From Vibrio sp. CDRSL-10 TSBA (GTDB lineage Bacteria; Pseudomonadota; Gammaproteobacteria; Enterobacterales; Vibrionaceae), in NCBI GenBank assembly GCA_039696685.1, contig CP155566.1, forward strand, positions 2,480,001 to 2,544,000: a stretch of DNA of 64,000 bases. Direction: 5' to 3'. The notes below the pieces were generated by a model, which was given only the letters and a program-made list of their open reading frames with translations, was not told the origin of the DNA and searched no databases. The position numbers and the translations under genes are program-made. Of this stretch, positions 1 to 9,982 are shown piece after piece; the stretch's first letter is position 1, and every line of letters starts with the position of its first letter.

Positions 1-299
1 TCACCTGGCGCTCTGATTCAATCACAATGATACGGGTGTTATCTGTCGTCTCACCTTGCATCAAACCAAATCGGGAGCGAGTATCGATAACGGTGACAAC
101 ATTACCACGCAGGTTGATGATACCCAGCACGTAATCCGGCGCACCGGGAAACCGGCGCAATTTCGGTATAGCGCAGGACTTCACGCACCTGCATTACGTT
201 GATGCCATAGGTTTCTTCTTCTAGCTGGAACGTCACCCACTGCAGCACTTCGTCGTTAGAGTGTTCTTTTCGCACTTCAACTTCGTTAGTTTGAGACAT
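1..299 (-). CDS. cheW: CheW chemotaxis coupling protein (3' end outside window; frameshifted)
   Basis: CheW is the cytoplasmic adaptor that couples chemoreceptors to the kinase CheA in polar signalling arrays. The ATG at 299 is preceded by an AGGAAAAGGT ribosome binding site and begins MSQTNEVEV. The CheW-fold signature TFQLEEETYGINVMQVREV follows. At 149-151 the coding strand reads GTTTCCC where GTTCCC is expected. Removing one T joins the first half to the expected continuation PGAPDYVLGIINLRGNVV, with DTRSRFGL and TRIIVIE after it. The reading frame runs off the left edge, so the C-terminus is not visible. It is the last visible gene of the flhA-to-cheW operon and lies 37 bases after parP. 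The frameshift is most likely a sequence error. The family assignment is secure. Confidence 0.93.
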
Positions 300-336
300 A
301 CCTTTTCCTCTTATAGTCGTTCCCGACAAATATGTA

Positions 337-1360
<1,024 letters not shown>

Positions 1361-1368
<8 letters not shown>

Positions 1369-2137
1369 CGATGGCGAGCCTCTCTAAGAACAACAGTAAC
1401 TGCTTATAGGCAAATACTCCGCGACTGCCTTCGGCAAAGTGCGAAGCGGGCAAACGTTTCAGGCTGGCATCACGAAACTTGGTATCAATCGGTACTGCTG
1501 ACGTCCAGACCTGATCCGGGTAGTCTTTTTTCAACTGGTTAAGGGTCTGTAATGATGCCCGGGTGCGCTTGTCATACATGGTCGGAACTATGGTGACTTT
1601 AAACGAACGACTGCGCGACTTTTGCATGATCGCCAGTGTGCGCACCATCCGCTCCAGCCCTTTCATCGCCAGAAACTCGGTCTGCACCGGGATCAGAATA
1701 CGATCGCTGGCTGCCAAAGCGTTAACCATCATGACCCCCAGAATAGGAGGACAGTCAATCAGCACATAATCGTAGCGCTGACGAAGAGCCAGTAGCGCCC
1801 GTTTCAGAATCAAGCCCATGCCGCTGCGGTTGCCCATGACCCGGTCCAATGTAGCCAGAGACATATGAGCCGGAATAATATCTATCCCTTCCACATCGGT
1901 TTTCAGGATCAGTGGTTCGACGCTCTGTTCGGTATACTCACGCAACTGAAACAGGTCAAACAGGCTGGCTGGCACACCATCGGAATCATAACCAAGATAC
2001 GTGGTCAGGGACGCGTGCGGATCGGTATCCACCAGTAACACGCGCTTGCCCTGTTTACTTAACAAACCCGCCAGAGTAATGGTCGTGGTGGTTTTCCCTA
2101 CCCCGCCTTTTTGGTTTGCTACACTCCAAACGATCAT
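1361..2137 (-). CDS. parC: ParC, ParA/Soj-like ATPase for polar chemotaxis localisation
   Basis: This 258-residue ParA-family ATPase has the deviant Walker A motif KGGVGKTT near the N-terminus (VANQKGGVGKTTTTITLAG), the VDTDPHAS switch region and the Walker B segment DYVLIDCPPILG. Its place directly after cheB and before parP identifies it as the ParC that recruits chemotaxis arrays to the old pole in Vibrio, rather than a chromosome or plasmid partition ATPase. There is no parB or parS nearby. I chose the ATG at 2137 because AGGA lies at proper spacing upstream. A TTG six bases further upstream is in frame but too close to that site. Confidence 0.9.
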
Positions 2138-2146
2138 GGGCAATCC

Positions 2147-3278
2147 TCAGGCCAGACCAACTTCGACCAGCATTCGCTCAGCGATACGGTCTAACGGTAA
2201 ATCTTCGGATGAAATACCGGCTTTAGCGACCGCTTGCGGCATACCGTAGACAACACAGCTGTCTTCGTCCTGGGCCCAGATGGTCGCGCCTGCGTTTTTA
2301 AGCATGCGAGCGCCTTCACGGCCATCGGCACCCATACCGGTCAACACCATCGACAACACTTTGTCGCTGAAAACTTTCGATGCCGAGCCAAAGGTAACGT
2401 CAACACAAGGCTTGTAATTCATCCGGTCACCGCCATCAAGAATACGCAGTTTGGCCGCACCGGGACGTCCTTCCACCATCATCTGTTTACCGCCCGGCGC
2501 GAGATAAGCCACTCCAGGACGCAGTACATCGCCGTCTTCCGCTTCTTTTACCTGAATTTTACACAGAGAATTGAGGCGGCTGGCAAAAGCAGCGGTGAAG
2601 GTTGCCGGCATATGCTGAATCAAAACTATCGGGTGCGGATAATTGGCAGGCAATTTGGTCAAAATCTTCTGCAGTGCAACCGGACCACCGGTTGAGGTAC
2701 CAATCGCGGTCAGCTGATATTTTTTACCCGTTGCCTTAAAGCGTGCCGATACAGACACAGGGCGACTGTGACTCAGGCTGCCTGTCGACAGGCTGCTGCG
2801 CTGCAGTGGCGATGCCGTCGGACTGGTCGTCGGCGTCACCGGCTCAGTTTCGGGCAACCACCGGACGGCGCATAAATGCCTTTTTGCTCGCAATCTGCAG
2901 TACCCGTTGCTGCAATAATGTCACCGCTTCATCACGGTTACGGGCTATGTCCTCAAACTTTTTCGGTAAGAAATCCAGCGCGCCGGAATCCAGCGCATCC
3001 AGGGTCGCCTTAGCGCCATCATGCGTCAGCGATGAAAACATCAGAATCGGGGTCGGTGTACTGGCCATGATCTCACGCACAGCCGTGATGCCATCCATCA
3101 CCGGCATCTCGACATCCATGGTGATTACATCCGGTTTAAGGCGCTGGGTTTTCTCCACCGCCTCACGCCCGTTTGTCGCTACATCAATCACTTCCAAGCG
3201 CGGCTCAGAGTTGATGATTTCACTGACACGACGTCTGAAAAAACTCGAATCATCAACAACTAATACTCTAATCGCCAT
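2147..3278 (-). CDS. cheB: CheB chemoreceptor methylesterase/glutamine deamidase (frameshifted)
   Basis: CheB removes methyl groups from chemoreceptor glutamates and is activated by phosphotransfer from CheA. The N-terminal receiver domain ([12 protein letters not shown], phospho-acceptor in [10 protein letters not shown]) is read from 3278. The C-terminal esterase domain shows the catalytic Ser in [10 protein letters not shown], His in [12 protein letters not shown] and Asp in [10 protein letters not shown]. The domains lie in different frames because of an extra base in GTTTC at 2848-2850, within the interdomain linker. Dropping one base gives a continuous 376-residue protein of normal CheB length. 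The gene sits 25 bases after cheA and ends 9 bases before parC. The break is probably a sequence error. Confidence 0.93.
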
Positions 3279-3303
3279 AGTTATCCTTATTGTTGAAGGT
3301 CAA

Positions 3304-5583
3304 TCAGATTCGTGATGCAGCCGCGTACTGCTTCAACAAATCCGGCACATCAAGAATCAGTGCGATATGGCCATCACTGGTGATCGTCGCGCCAGCCATG
3401 CCCGGTGTGCCCTGCAGCAGTTTATCCAGTGGCTTAATCACCACCTCTTCCTGGCCAATCAGAGTATCAACCACAAAACCGACACGCTGATTGCCTAACT
3501 GGACAATCACCACATGGCCATGACCTTTGCGGGCTTCGACTCTGCCGGCTTGCGGAGCCAACCAGTTTTGCAGGTAAAACAGCGGGATAGACTTATCACG
3601 GACGATAATGGTCAATTGACCATCAACCACGTTAGTACGACTTAAATCGAGGTGGAAAATTTCACTGACGCTTGCCAGTGGTAATGCAAACGGATAACCG
3701 GCCACACCCACCATCAGGGTTGGCAGAATAGCCAACGTCAGAGGCACTTTAATGGTGATCTTGGTCCCTTTACCCATTTCCGAATCGATATCAATCATAC
3801 CGTTCAGGGTATTGATAGCGGTTTTCACCACGTCCATCCCGACACCACGTCCCGAAATATCGGAAATCTTCTCTTTACTGGAAAAGCCAGGCATGAAAAT
3901 CAGGTTAAAACACTCTTTACTGGTGAGACGCGAAGCGGCATCCTCATCCATCATGCCGCGTTTAACGGCAATACTACGCAGTTTATTAGGGTCCATACCG
4001 CCACCGTCGTCGACGATAGCCAGTTCAATATGGTCGCCTTCCTGCGATGCAGACAGAATCACTTTACCGGTGCGCGGCTTACCCGCTTTTACCCGGTCTT
4101 CAGGCATTTCAATCCCGTGGTCAACTGAGTTACGCACCAAGTGGATCAGCGGATCCGCCAATGCCTCAACCAGGTTTTTATCCAGATCGGTCTCTTCACC
4201 ACGCATTTCCAGCACGATGTCTTTTTTCAGGCTGCGAGCCAAATCACGTACCACGCGCGGGAAACGACCGAACACTTTCTTGATCGGCTGCATGCGCGTT
4301 TTCATCACCGCACCCTGCAGATCGGCGGTCACCACATCCAGGTTAGAAACGGCTTTCGACAAATCTTCATCATTACTGTTCAGGCCCAGGCTAAGCAGAC
4401 GGTTACGAACAAGAACCAGTTCGCCGACCATGTTCATGATGGTATCCAGTGTCGAAGTATCAACACGAACGGTGGCTTCTGCCTGCGTTTTCTTAGCAGC
4501 GCCACCCGCAGCCACTTCACGTTTCTCTCCAGGTTCTTCAATGACTTTAGGCGCTGGCGCGGCGGCAGCCGGCGCCGCCTTAGGGGTTTGAGCTTGCGAA
4601 GCTTTTGCAGCTAGTGCAGCGGCTGGCTTAGCCGTTGGCGCTTTCGCTGCCGGCTGCAGGTTTTCACTCGCCGGGCGCGTCGCCATGTCGAGCTCTTCGA
4701 TAGACGGGCCTTTACCTGCTCCATGCAGTTCATCAAGCAGCTTTTCGAACTCTTCGTCCGTCATCAGGTCGCTGTCAGAAGATGAAGCCGAAGAGGCCGG
4801 CGCTTTCGCCACAGGCGCAGCCGGTGCAGCAGACTGACTCTCTTTGCCAGGCGCGCCACCTTTACCATGCAGTTCATCGAGAAGACGTTCGAACTCGTCA
4901 TCTGTGATATCACCGTCCGCTTGGCTGTTGGTCGCCGCTGCCGTCGGGGCAGGATTTGCGGCGGCAGGCGCAGCCGCTTTAGCGCCGGGAGCAGCACCTT
5001 TACCGTGCAGCTCATCCAGCAATTTTTCAAATTCGTCCTGAGTAATTTCATCGATCGAATCAGCCGCTACCGCACTGCTGGCAGCAGGCTCGGCCGCAAC
5101 ATCGTCAATAACAGGCTCATCTTCTGCAACCGGCTCTTCTTCAACACTGACTTCTGCCACTTCAGCTTGCGCTGCAATGTCTTCGTCCTGCGATTCCGGT
5201 TTGCATAAATGATGGAGCTCTTCCAGCAGCTCAGGGTCAGCAGCTACCAGTGGTTCACGATCCTGTACCGCTCGAAACTGTTCATTTACGGTATCCAGTG
5301 CACGAAGCATAGTATCCATCAGGCCGGAGGTCACAGAGCGCTGTCCGTTACGTAAAATATCGAACACGTTTTCTGCGCCGTGGCAGGTCTCAACTAGTTC
5401 AGTCAGCGCTAAGAAACCCGCACCACCTTTGACGGTATGAAAACCGCGGAAAATTGCGTTTAAAAGATCGCGGTCTTCCGGATTATTCTCAAGTTCAACT
5501 AACTGTTCGGACAGCAAATCGAGAATTTCGCCTGCCTCAACCAGAAAGTCCTGAAGAATATCTTCGTCTAAATCGTAGCTCAT
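3304..5583 (-). CDS. cheA: CheA chemotaxis histidine kinase
   Basis: CheA autophosphorylates in response to receptors and passes phosphate to CheY and CheB. The intact 759-residue protein begins with an Hpt domain, with the phospho-acceptor His49 in FHTVKGGAGF. A long low-complexity Ala/Pro/Glu region follows (about 135-375), then the dimerisation helices (VRVDTSTLDTIMNMVGELV), the HATPase domain (N box LVRNSVDHGIE, G boxes DDGGGMD and GRGVGMDVV) and a C-terminal CheW-like regulatory domain. The linker carries three copies of a helical motif around FEKLLDELHG, annotated separately. In Vibrio this region includes the LID segment reported to bind ParP, which matches the parC-parP genes downstream. 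A well-formed P2 CheY-binding domain is not obvious in the linker. Confidence 0.96.
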   Translation of the reverse strand: MSYDLDEDILQDFLVEAGEILDLLSEQLVELENNPEDRDLLNAIFRGFHTVKGGAGFLALTELVETCHGAENVFDILRNGQRSVTSGLMDTMLRALDTVNEQFRAVQDREPLVAADPELLEELHHLCKPESQDEDIAAQAEVAEVSVEEEPVAEDEPVIDDVAAEPAASSAVAADSIDEITQDEFEKLLDELHGKGAAPGAKAAAPAAANPAPTAAATNSQADGDITDDEFERLLDELHGKGGAPGKESQSAAPAAPVAKAPASSASSSDSDLMTDEEFEKLLDELHGAGKGPSIEELDMATRPASENLQPAAKAPTAKPAAALAAKASQAQTPKAAPAAAAPAPKVIEEPGEKREVAAGGAAKKTQAEATVRVDTSTLDTIMNMVGELVLVRNRLLSLGLNSNDEDLSKAVSNLDVVTADLQGAVMKTRMQPIKKVFGRFPRVVRDLARSLKKDIVLEMRGEETDLDKNLVEALADPLIHLVRNSVDHGIEMPEDRVKAGKPRTGKVILSASQEGDHIELAIVDDGGGMDPNKLRSIAVKRGMMDEDAASRLTSKECFNLIFMPGFSSKEKISDISGRGVGMDVVKTAINTLNGMIDIDSEMGKGTKITIKVPLTLAILPTLMVGVAGYPFALPLASVSEIFHLDLSRTNVVDGQLTIIVRDKSIPLFYLQNWLAPQAGRVEARKGHGHVVIVQLGNQRVGFVVDTLIGQEEVVIKPLDKLLQGTPGMAGATITSDGHIALILDVPDLLKQYAAASRI
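4714..5046 (-). repeat. Triple helical repeat in the CheA linker
   Basis: Three near-identical segments with core DEFEKLLDELHGKG fall at about CheA residues 180-196, 226-242 and 274-290. They are separated by roughly 30 residues of Ala/Pro/Ser-rich sequence. The DNA copies have diverged at third codon positions while the peptide is kept, which suggests selection on each copy. A role in docking ParP or another partner is inferred. Confidence 0.85.
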
Positions 5584-5592
5584 ACGTTACCC

Positions 5593-6309
5593 CTAAAATC
5601 CAAGACTCGATAGCAGGTCATCTACTTCGTCTTGAGATGAAACCGCGTCACTGCGTTCATGAGGGTTCATAATCGGCCCCTCAGGCTCAGTTAATGCTTT
5701 CTTACTTTTCTCTTGTTGTTCTATTTGTTCACTGCCGAACACAGTCAGAATCTCAACCAGACGCTGCTCTACCTCATTGACGAGAGTAATCACACGGCGA
5801 ATGATCTGCCCGGTCAGATCCTGGAAATCCTGAGCCATAAGTATTTCAGTAAGTTGCCCGCGCAACTCGCTGCTGTCACCTTCTACCTGGGACAGCAAAC
5901 CGTCAATTCGATGACACAGCGCTTTGAACTCACTCAGCTCGATTTTACCGTGCATCAGTTCGTTCCATCGCGGACGAACCTGAAGCAGGCTTTCATGCAG
6001 GCTGTCTGCAATCGGCATACAGCGATCCACGGCATCCATGGTTTTGTTGGCGGCCACTTCGGTTTTTTCGATCACGTAATGCAGGCGATCGCGTGCATCA
6101 GGAATCTCATCATGGGCAATTTCACTCATCCGTTCATCGACGTGAAACTGCTTGAGAGAATCGTGAAGATCACGTGTTAAGGCGCCAATCTCCTTGAACA
6201 TTGGGTTGCTTTCTGACTCATAAATACGCTTAAGCAGAAGGTTAGCCTGATCTTGCTGACCTTCTTCAAGTAAATGAACGAGTTCTCTGGCTTGTTCTAA
6301 TGAAATCAT
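5593..6309 (-). CDS. cheZ: CheZ, CheY-phosphate phosphatase
   Basis: CheZ speeds dephosphorylation of CheY-P and ends the chemotactic signal. The 238-residue protein is largely helical, with the long hairpin core and the segment LMAQDFQDLTGQIIRRVI that contains the conserved catalytic Gln-Asp region. It ends with DEVDDLLSSLGF, the C-terminal CheY-binding peptide typical of the family. That tail resembles the CheY-binding N-terminus of FliM at the other end of this window. The gene lies between cheY and cheA (9-base gap to cheA), as usual in gammaproteobacterial chemotaxis operons. Confidence 0.95.
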   Translation of the reverse strand: MISLEQARELVHLLEEGQQDQANLLLKRIYESESNPMFKEIGALTRDLHDSLKQFHVDERMSEIAHDEIPDARDRLHYVIEKTEVAANKTMDAVDRCMPIADSLHESLLQVRPRWNELMHGKIELSEFKALCHRIDGLLSQVEGDSSELRGQLTEILMAQDFQDLTGQIIRRVITLVNEVEQRLVEILTVFGSEQIEQQEKSKKALTEPEGPIMNPHERSDAVSSQDEVDDLLSSLGF

Positions 6310-6366
6310 TGTGTCGTTAGCCTTCCACGCGTTGAATAGAGCAAACTTTTGTCTATGCGACAGTTT

Positions 6367-6759
6367 TTATAGACGCTCGAAGATTTTTTCTAATTTTTCT
6401 TTCAAAGTTGCAGCGGTGAAAGGCTTCACGATGTAGCCGTTAACGCCTGCCTGAGCCGCTTCGATGATCTGCTCACGTTTCGCTTCAGCAGTGATCATCA
6501 GAACAGGAAGATGCTTCAGTTCGGCATCGGCACGAATGTTTCTGAGCAGGTCGATACCTTGCATACCCGGCATGTTCCAGTCAGTTACCACGAAATCAAA
6601 ATCACCTTTTTTAAGCATAGGCAATGCCGTCAGTCCGTCATCCGCTTCCTGAGTATTGTTGAAACCCAGGTCACGAAGCAGGTTCTTTACGATACGGCGC
6701 ATTGTTGAAAAGTCATCAACAATAAGGATTTTCATGTTTTTATTCAAAATTGCCTCCAC
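6367..6759 (-). CDS. cheY: CheY chemotaxis response regulator
   Basis: This is a 130-residue single receiver domain. The acidic pair Asp15/Asp16 lies in [10 protein letters not shown], the phosphorylation site is Asp60 in [12 protein letters not shown], and the switch residues Thr90, Tyr109 and Lys112 are present ([16 protein letters not shown]). Phosphorylated CheY binds FliM to change flagellar rotation. The numbering matches V. cholerae CheY3, the homologue that controls swimming, when the first ATG ([12 protein letters not shown]) is used. A second ATG eight codons in would also leave a complete receiver. Confidence 0.96.
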   Translation of the reverse strand: MEAILNKNMKILIVDDFSTMRRIVKNLLRDLGFNNTQEADDGLTALPMLKKGDFDFVVTDWNMPGMQGIDLLRNIRADAELKHLPVLMITAEAKREQIIEAAQAGVNGYIVKPFTAATLKEKLEKIFERL

Positions 6760-6780
6760 TGAGTTCGAAATCAGTGATAG

Positions 6781-7519
6781 TTAGTCGTTCTGTGTCCATG
6801 AACTCAATTTGGTTCGCAGACGTTGCATTGATTGGCTTAGTATCTGACTTACTCGGGACTCACTCACCCCCAGTACCTCACCAATTTCTTTCAAGTTTAG
6901 CTCTTCATCATAATAGAGCGAAAGTACTAAAGCTTCACGCTCGGGCAGCGATTTTATCGATGCGATCAGGGCTTCCCGGAATGCATCATCAGCCACTCCT
7001 TTGAACGGAGTATTGTCTTCTGCATCATCGACCGGTGAGATGGCGTCATCAGTCACACCCAAGTCTTCAATTCCGACGATTCTGGAACAGTTTATATCGG
7101 TTAGCGCACTATGGTATTGATCTAAAGACATTCCCATGTATTTAGCAACTTCTGAATCTGTTGGGTCGCGATTGAGCTCCCCTTCCAACACCGCAATCGC
7201 CTGGCTGATTTCCCGATTGTGTTTATGTACTGAGCGTGGCACCCAGTCCCCACGCCGGATATCGTCGAGCATCGCACCCCGAATCCGTATCCCGGCATAG
7301 GTTTCAAAACTTGCACCCTTGCTTCCGTCGTAGTTTCTTTTGCGCTTCAAGCAGGCCGACCATGCCGGCCTGGATTAAATCTTCAATAAGTACACTGGGA
7401 GGCAGGCGCCCGATTAAGTGATGAGCTATACGCTTAACCAGTACGGAATACTTTTCCAGAAACAGAGTCTGGCTGTTCACGGCTCCGAACTGATTATAAG
7501 TAAGCGCTTTATTCACCAA
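6781..7519 (-). CDS. fliA: FliA, flagellar sigma factor sigma-28 (frameshifted)
   Basis: FliA directs RNA polymerase to late flagellar and chemotaxis promoters. The first part (MVNKALTYNQFG to LIQAGMVGLLEAQ) holds region 1.2/2 sequence. The second part continues with NYDGSKGASFETYAGIRIRG (region 2) and ends with the region 4 helix-turn-helix (LKEIGEVLGVSESRVSQI). The frames are joined by removing one base at GTTTC 7334-7336 (or the neighbouring T run 7338-7341), giving 245 residues. The gene follows flhG with an 11-base overlap and precedes cheY by 21 bases, as in other vibrios. The break is most likely a sequence error, since motility gene expression needs this factor. Confidence 0.93.
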
Positions 7520-8396
7520 ATGATTCCCCTACAATTTCGGTCCGGTTGAGCAATCTTTCCACAAAGAATTCCAGATGCCCGCTTGGCGTTTTCGGAATCG
7601 GCCATGTTAACGCCTTATTGGCCAAAGAGCTAATCGCCAATGCGGCAGGTGAACGCGGAAACGCATCCACTACGATTTTCTGCCGTTTCACCGCCTGACG
7701 GACATTATCGTCCAGAGGAATACAGGCGACGAGTTCCATACTGACATTTAAGAAACGCTCTGTGACCAAAGTCAACTTGGCGAACAATTCCCTGCCTTCA
7801 CGATAGCTTCTAACCATGTTGGCGACAATCTTAAATCGCTGAACCTGGTGTTCACGACTCAAAAGTTTGATCAGTGCATAAGCATCGGTGATAGAAGTCG
7901 GTTCGTCGCATACCACAACAACCACATCTTGCGCCGCACGGGAAAAGCTCACCACCATGTCAGAAATACCGGCTGCGGTATCCACCAGCAGGATGTCCAT
8001 TTCATCTTCCAGCGAGCCGAATGCGCGAATCAGGCCTACGTGCTGAGCATGCGAGAGCTCCGTCATTGACTGTGTGCCCGATGTAGCCGGAATGATCTTG
8101 ATGCCATGCGGACCTTCCACGATCGCATCTTTCAGCTCACATTCACCCGCCAGTACATGACCGAGGTTTCGTTTCGGACGAATCCCCAGCATGACATCAA
8201 TATTCGCCAGTCCCAGGTCAGCATCCAGCACCATGACTTTTTTACCCTGACGCGCCATACAAATGGCCATGCCCAGAGTCACGTTTGATTTGCCCACACC
8301 ACCTTTGCCGCCAGTCACCGCAATGACTTTGGTTACGGAAGGTTGGGTTAAGCGACGTAAGCCGCTTGCTTGGTCATATATCATTTTGTTTGTCAT
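7509..8396 (-). CDS. flhG: FlhG (FleN/MinD-like), flagellar number regulator ATPase
   Basis: This 295-residue MinD/ParA-type ATPase has GGKGGVGKSNV as the Walker A motif, VLDADLGLANID and the Walker B-like segment ILVDTAAG. FlhG restrains polar flagellar number, in part by acting against FlhF and the master regulator FlrA; this is known from Vibrio and Pseudomonas. The ATG at 8396 gives the usual family length. An in-frame ATG at 8450 would lie inside flhF. The gene begins 13 bases after flhF ends and overlaps the start of fliA. Confidence 0.93.
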   Translation of the reverse strand: MTNKMIYDQASGLRRLTQPSVTKVIAVTGGKGGVGKSNVTLGMAICMARQGKKVMVLDADLGLANIDVMLGIRPKRNLGHVLAGECELKDAIVEGPHGIKIIPATSGTQSMTELSHAQHVGLIRAFGSLEDEMDILLVDTAAGISDMVVSFSRAAQDVVVVVCDEPTSITDAYALIKLLSREHQVQRFKIVANMVRSYREGRELFAKLTLVTERFLNVSMELVACIPLDDNVRQAVKRQKIVVDAFPRSPAALAISSLANKALTWPIPKTPSGHLEFFVERLLNRTEIVGESFGE

Positions 8397-8409
8397 ATCT
8401 GTCTGCCGC

Positions 8410-9904
8410 CTAGAATCTCTCTGCATCACTGTTCCAGTAGTGAGGTTCATTCTCTGTCGACTTTTCTAGTAACTCATTCGCCTTCGCCACCATGTATTTT
8501 GGCTGGGCAATCACTATGTCTTCGGGTACACGCTGACCATTGGCGATATAAGCCACTGGCAGCGAATTCTGAACAACAACACTGACAAATTCACCTAAGC
8601 TCAAACATTCATCAAGCTTAGTCATAATGCACCCCGAAAGAGGAATTCTTCTAAAGTGCTCAATGGTTTCCTGCAACACTTTGCGTTGTGCAGTTGCGGG
8701 TAATACCAGGTAACTGTGGATGACTTCGCCACTCTCCTGCATCAGGGTGTCGAGTTGCTCCGACAAACGTACATCACGCTGTCCCATACCCGCGGTATCA
8801 ACCAGAATCAGACGACGATTACGCAGTTGGTATATTACATCGGCTAACTCTTTGGAATCTTTAGCGACTCTTACCGGACAACCCATAATTCGTCCGTAAA
8901 TAGACAATTGTTCGTGGGCACCGATACGGTAAGTGTCAGTGGTGACCAGGGCGACATTGTCGGAGCCGAACTCCATCGCAGCCCGGGCCGCCAGCTTTGC
9001 GACAGTGGTGGTTTTACCGACCCCGGTCGGTCCGAGCAGGGCAACCACACCACCGCGTTTCAGAATATCTTGCTTAACCACCGGCACCTGATCCGACACC
9101 AGACCCAGCAGCGCTTTCCACGCCTTCTGAGGCTGGGTTTCTTCCGGAATGTAGCACGCCAGTTGATCCGCCAAATCCAGTGACACGCCCATCCGTTCCA
9201 GACGCTTTATCAGCATGGCGCGCAGCGGTTCACGTCGCTCCACTTCCTGCCACATCAGACCTGAAACCTGATGCTCAAGCAGACGACGGATCGAGTTCAT
9301 CTCTTCACGCATGCCTTCCAGCTCCTCGGCGCTCAGTGAGCTCTCTTTCTGGCGCTCCCGTTCATAACGGGAAGGATCGAGGCGCGGACGGGAAGCTGGC
9401 TCAGCACGCTCTTCCCCCAGTAGTCTGGCAAGCGGTGAGTCGCTTTTGATCTGAGCACTGCCTTCGGAGCCTCGTGAGCCAGACTGACGCTTAAGTAACG
9501 CTGACAGCGAATCTTCGTTTTCAGCACGATACGCGGGTTTCTTCATCCTGAACCTCGCCGCCCTGGCTGTACTGTCTGAGCATATTGGCAAAGCGCTTGG
9601 TCATTGAGCTGTCTGTGCCCGGGCCTTTTTTCAGGCTGACACGGTCTTCTTCCAGCTCACGGCGTGATGTTGCCTGTTGCAGCTTAGGCGAGGCCTGAGT
9701 GCCGATATGTCTTGGCTGAGAGCCGTACGATTTGGCCGCCGCTGGAGCTGCAGCAGACGCTGTTTCCCCATCTACAGCCGCGACGATTTCGACGCCTCCT
9801 GCGACTTTTTTGTTCGACATGATCACTGCGTCTGCGCCAAGTTCTTCTTTCACTTGCAGCAGAGCAGTCCTCATGTCTTTGGCAAAAAATCGTTTAATTT
9901 TCAA
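8410..9904 (-). CDS. flhF: FlhF, SRP-type GTPase for polar flagellar placement (frameshifted)
   Basis: FlhF is an SRP-family GTPase that recruits the first flagellar parts to the pole. The N-terminal B region (MKIKRFFAKDMRTALLQVKEE) is followed by a poorly conserved linker. The NG domain has the P-loop GPTGVGKTTTVAKLAAR, the G3 box VDTAGMGQRD and the G4-like TKLDEC. An extra base in GTTTC at 9538-9540 breaks the frame within the linker. Removing it joins DEE to PAYRAENEDSL and gives 497 residues. The gene lies between flhA and flhG, the standard polar-flagellum arrangement. Confidence 0.93.
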
Positions 9905-9982
9905 AGCGGCTATCCATTATCAATGTGGTACGTCTGCAACCTGTAAGCAAACATCCGCTCCGGATGGAGGGAATGACTGAAC

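Noticed and set aside
3752..4591. 279-codon open frame antisense to cheA
   Set aside because: Its composition (Ser/Arg-rich) mirrors the cheA coding strand, it has no recognised domain and no ribosome binding site.
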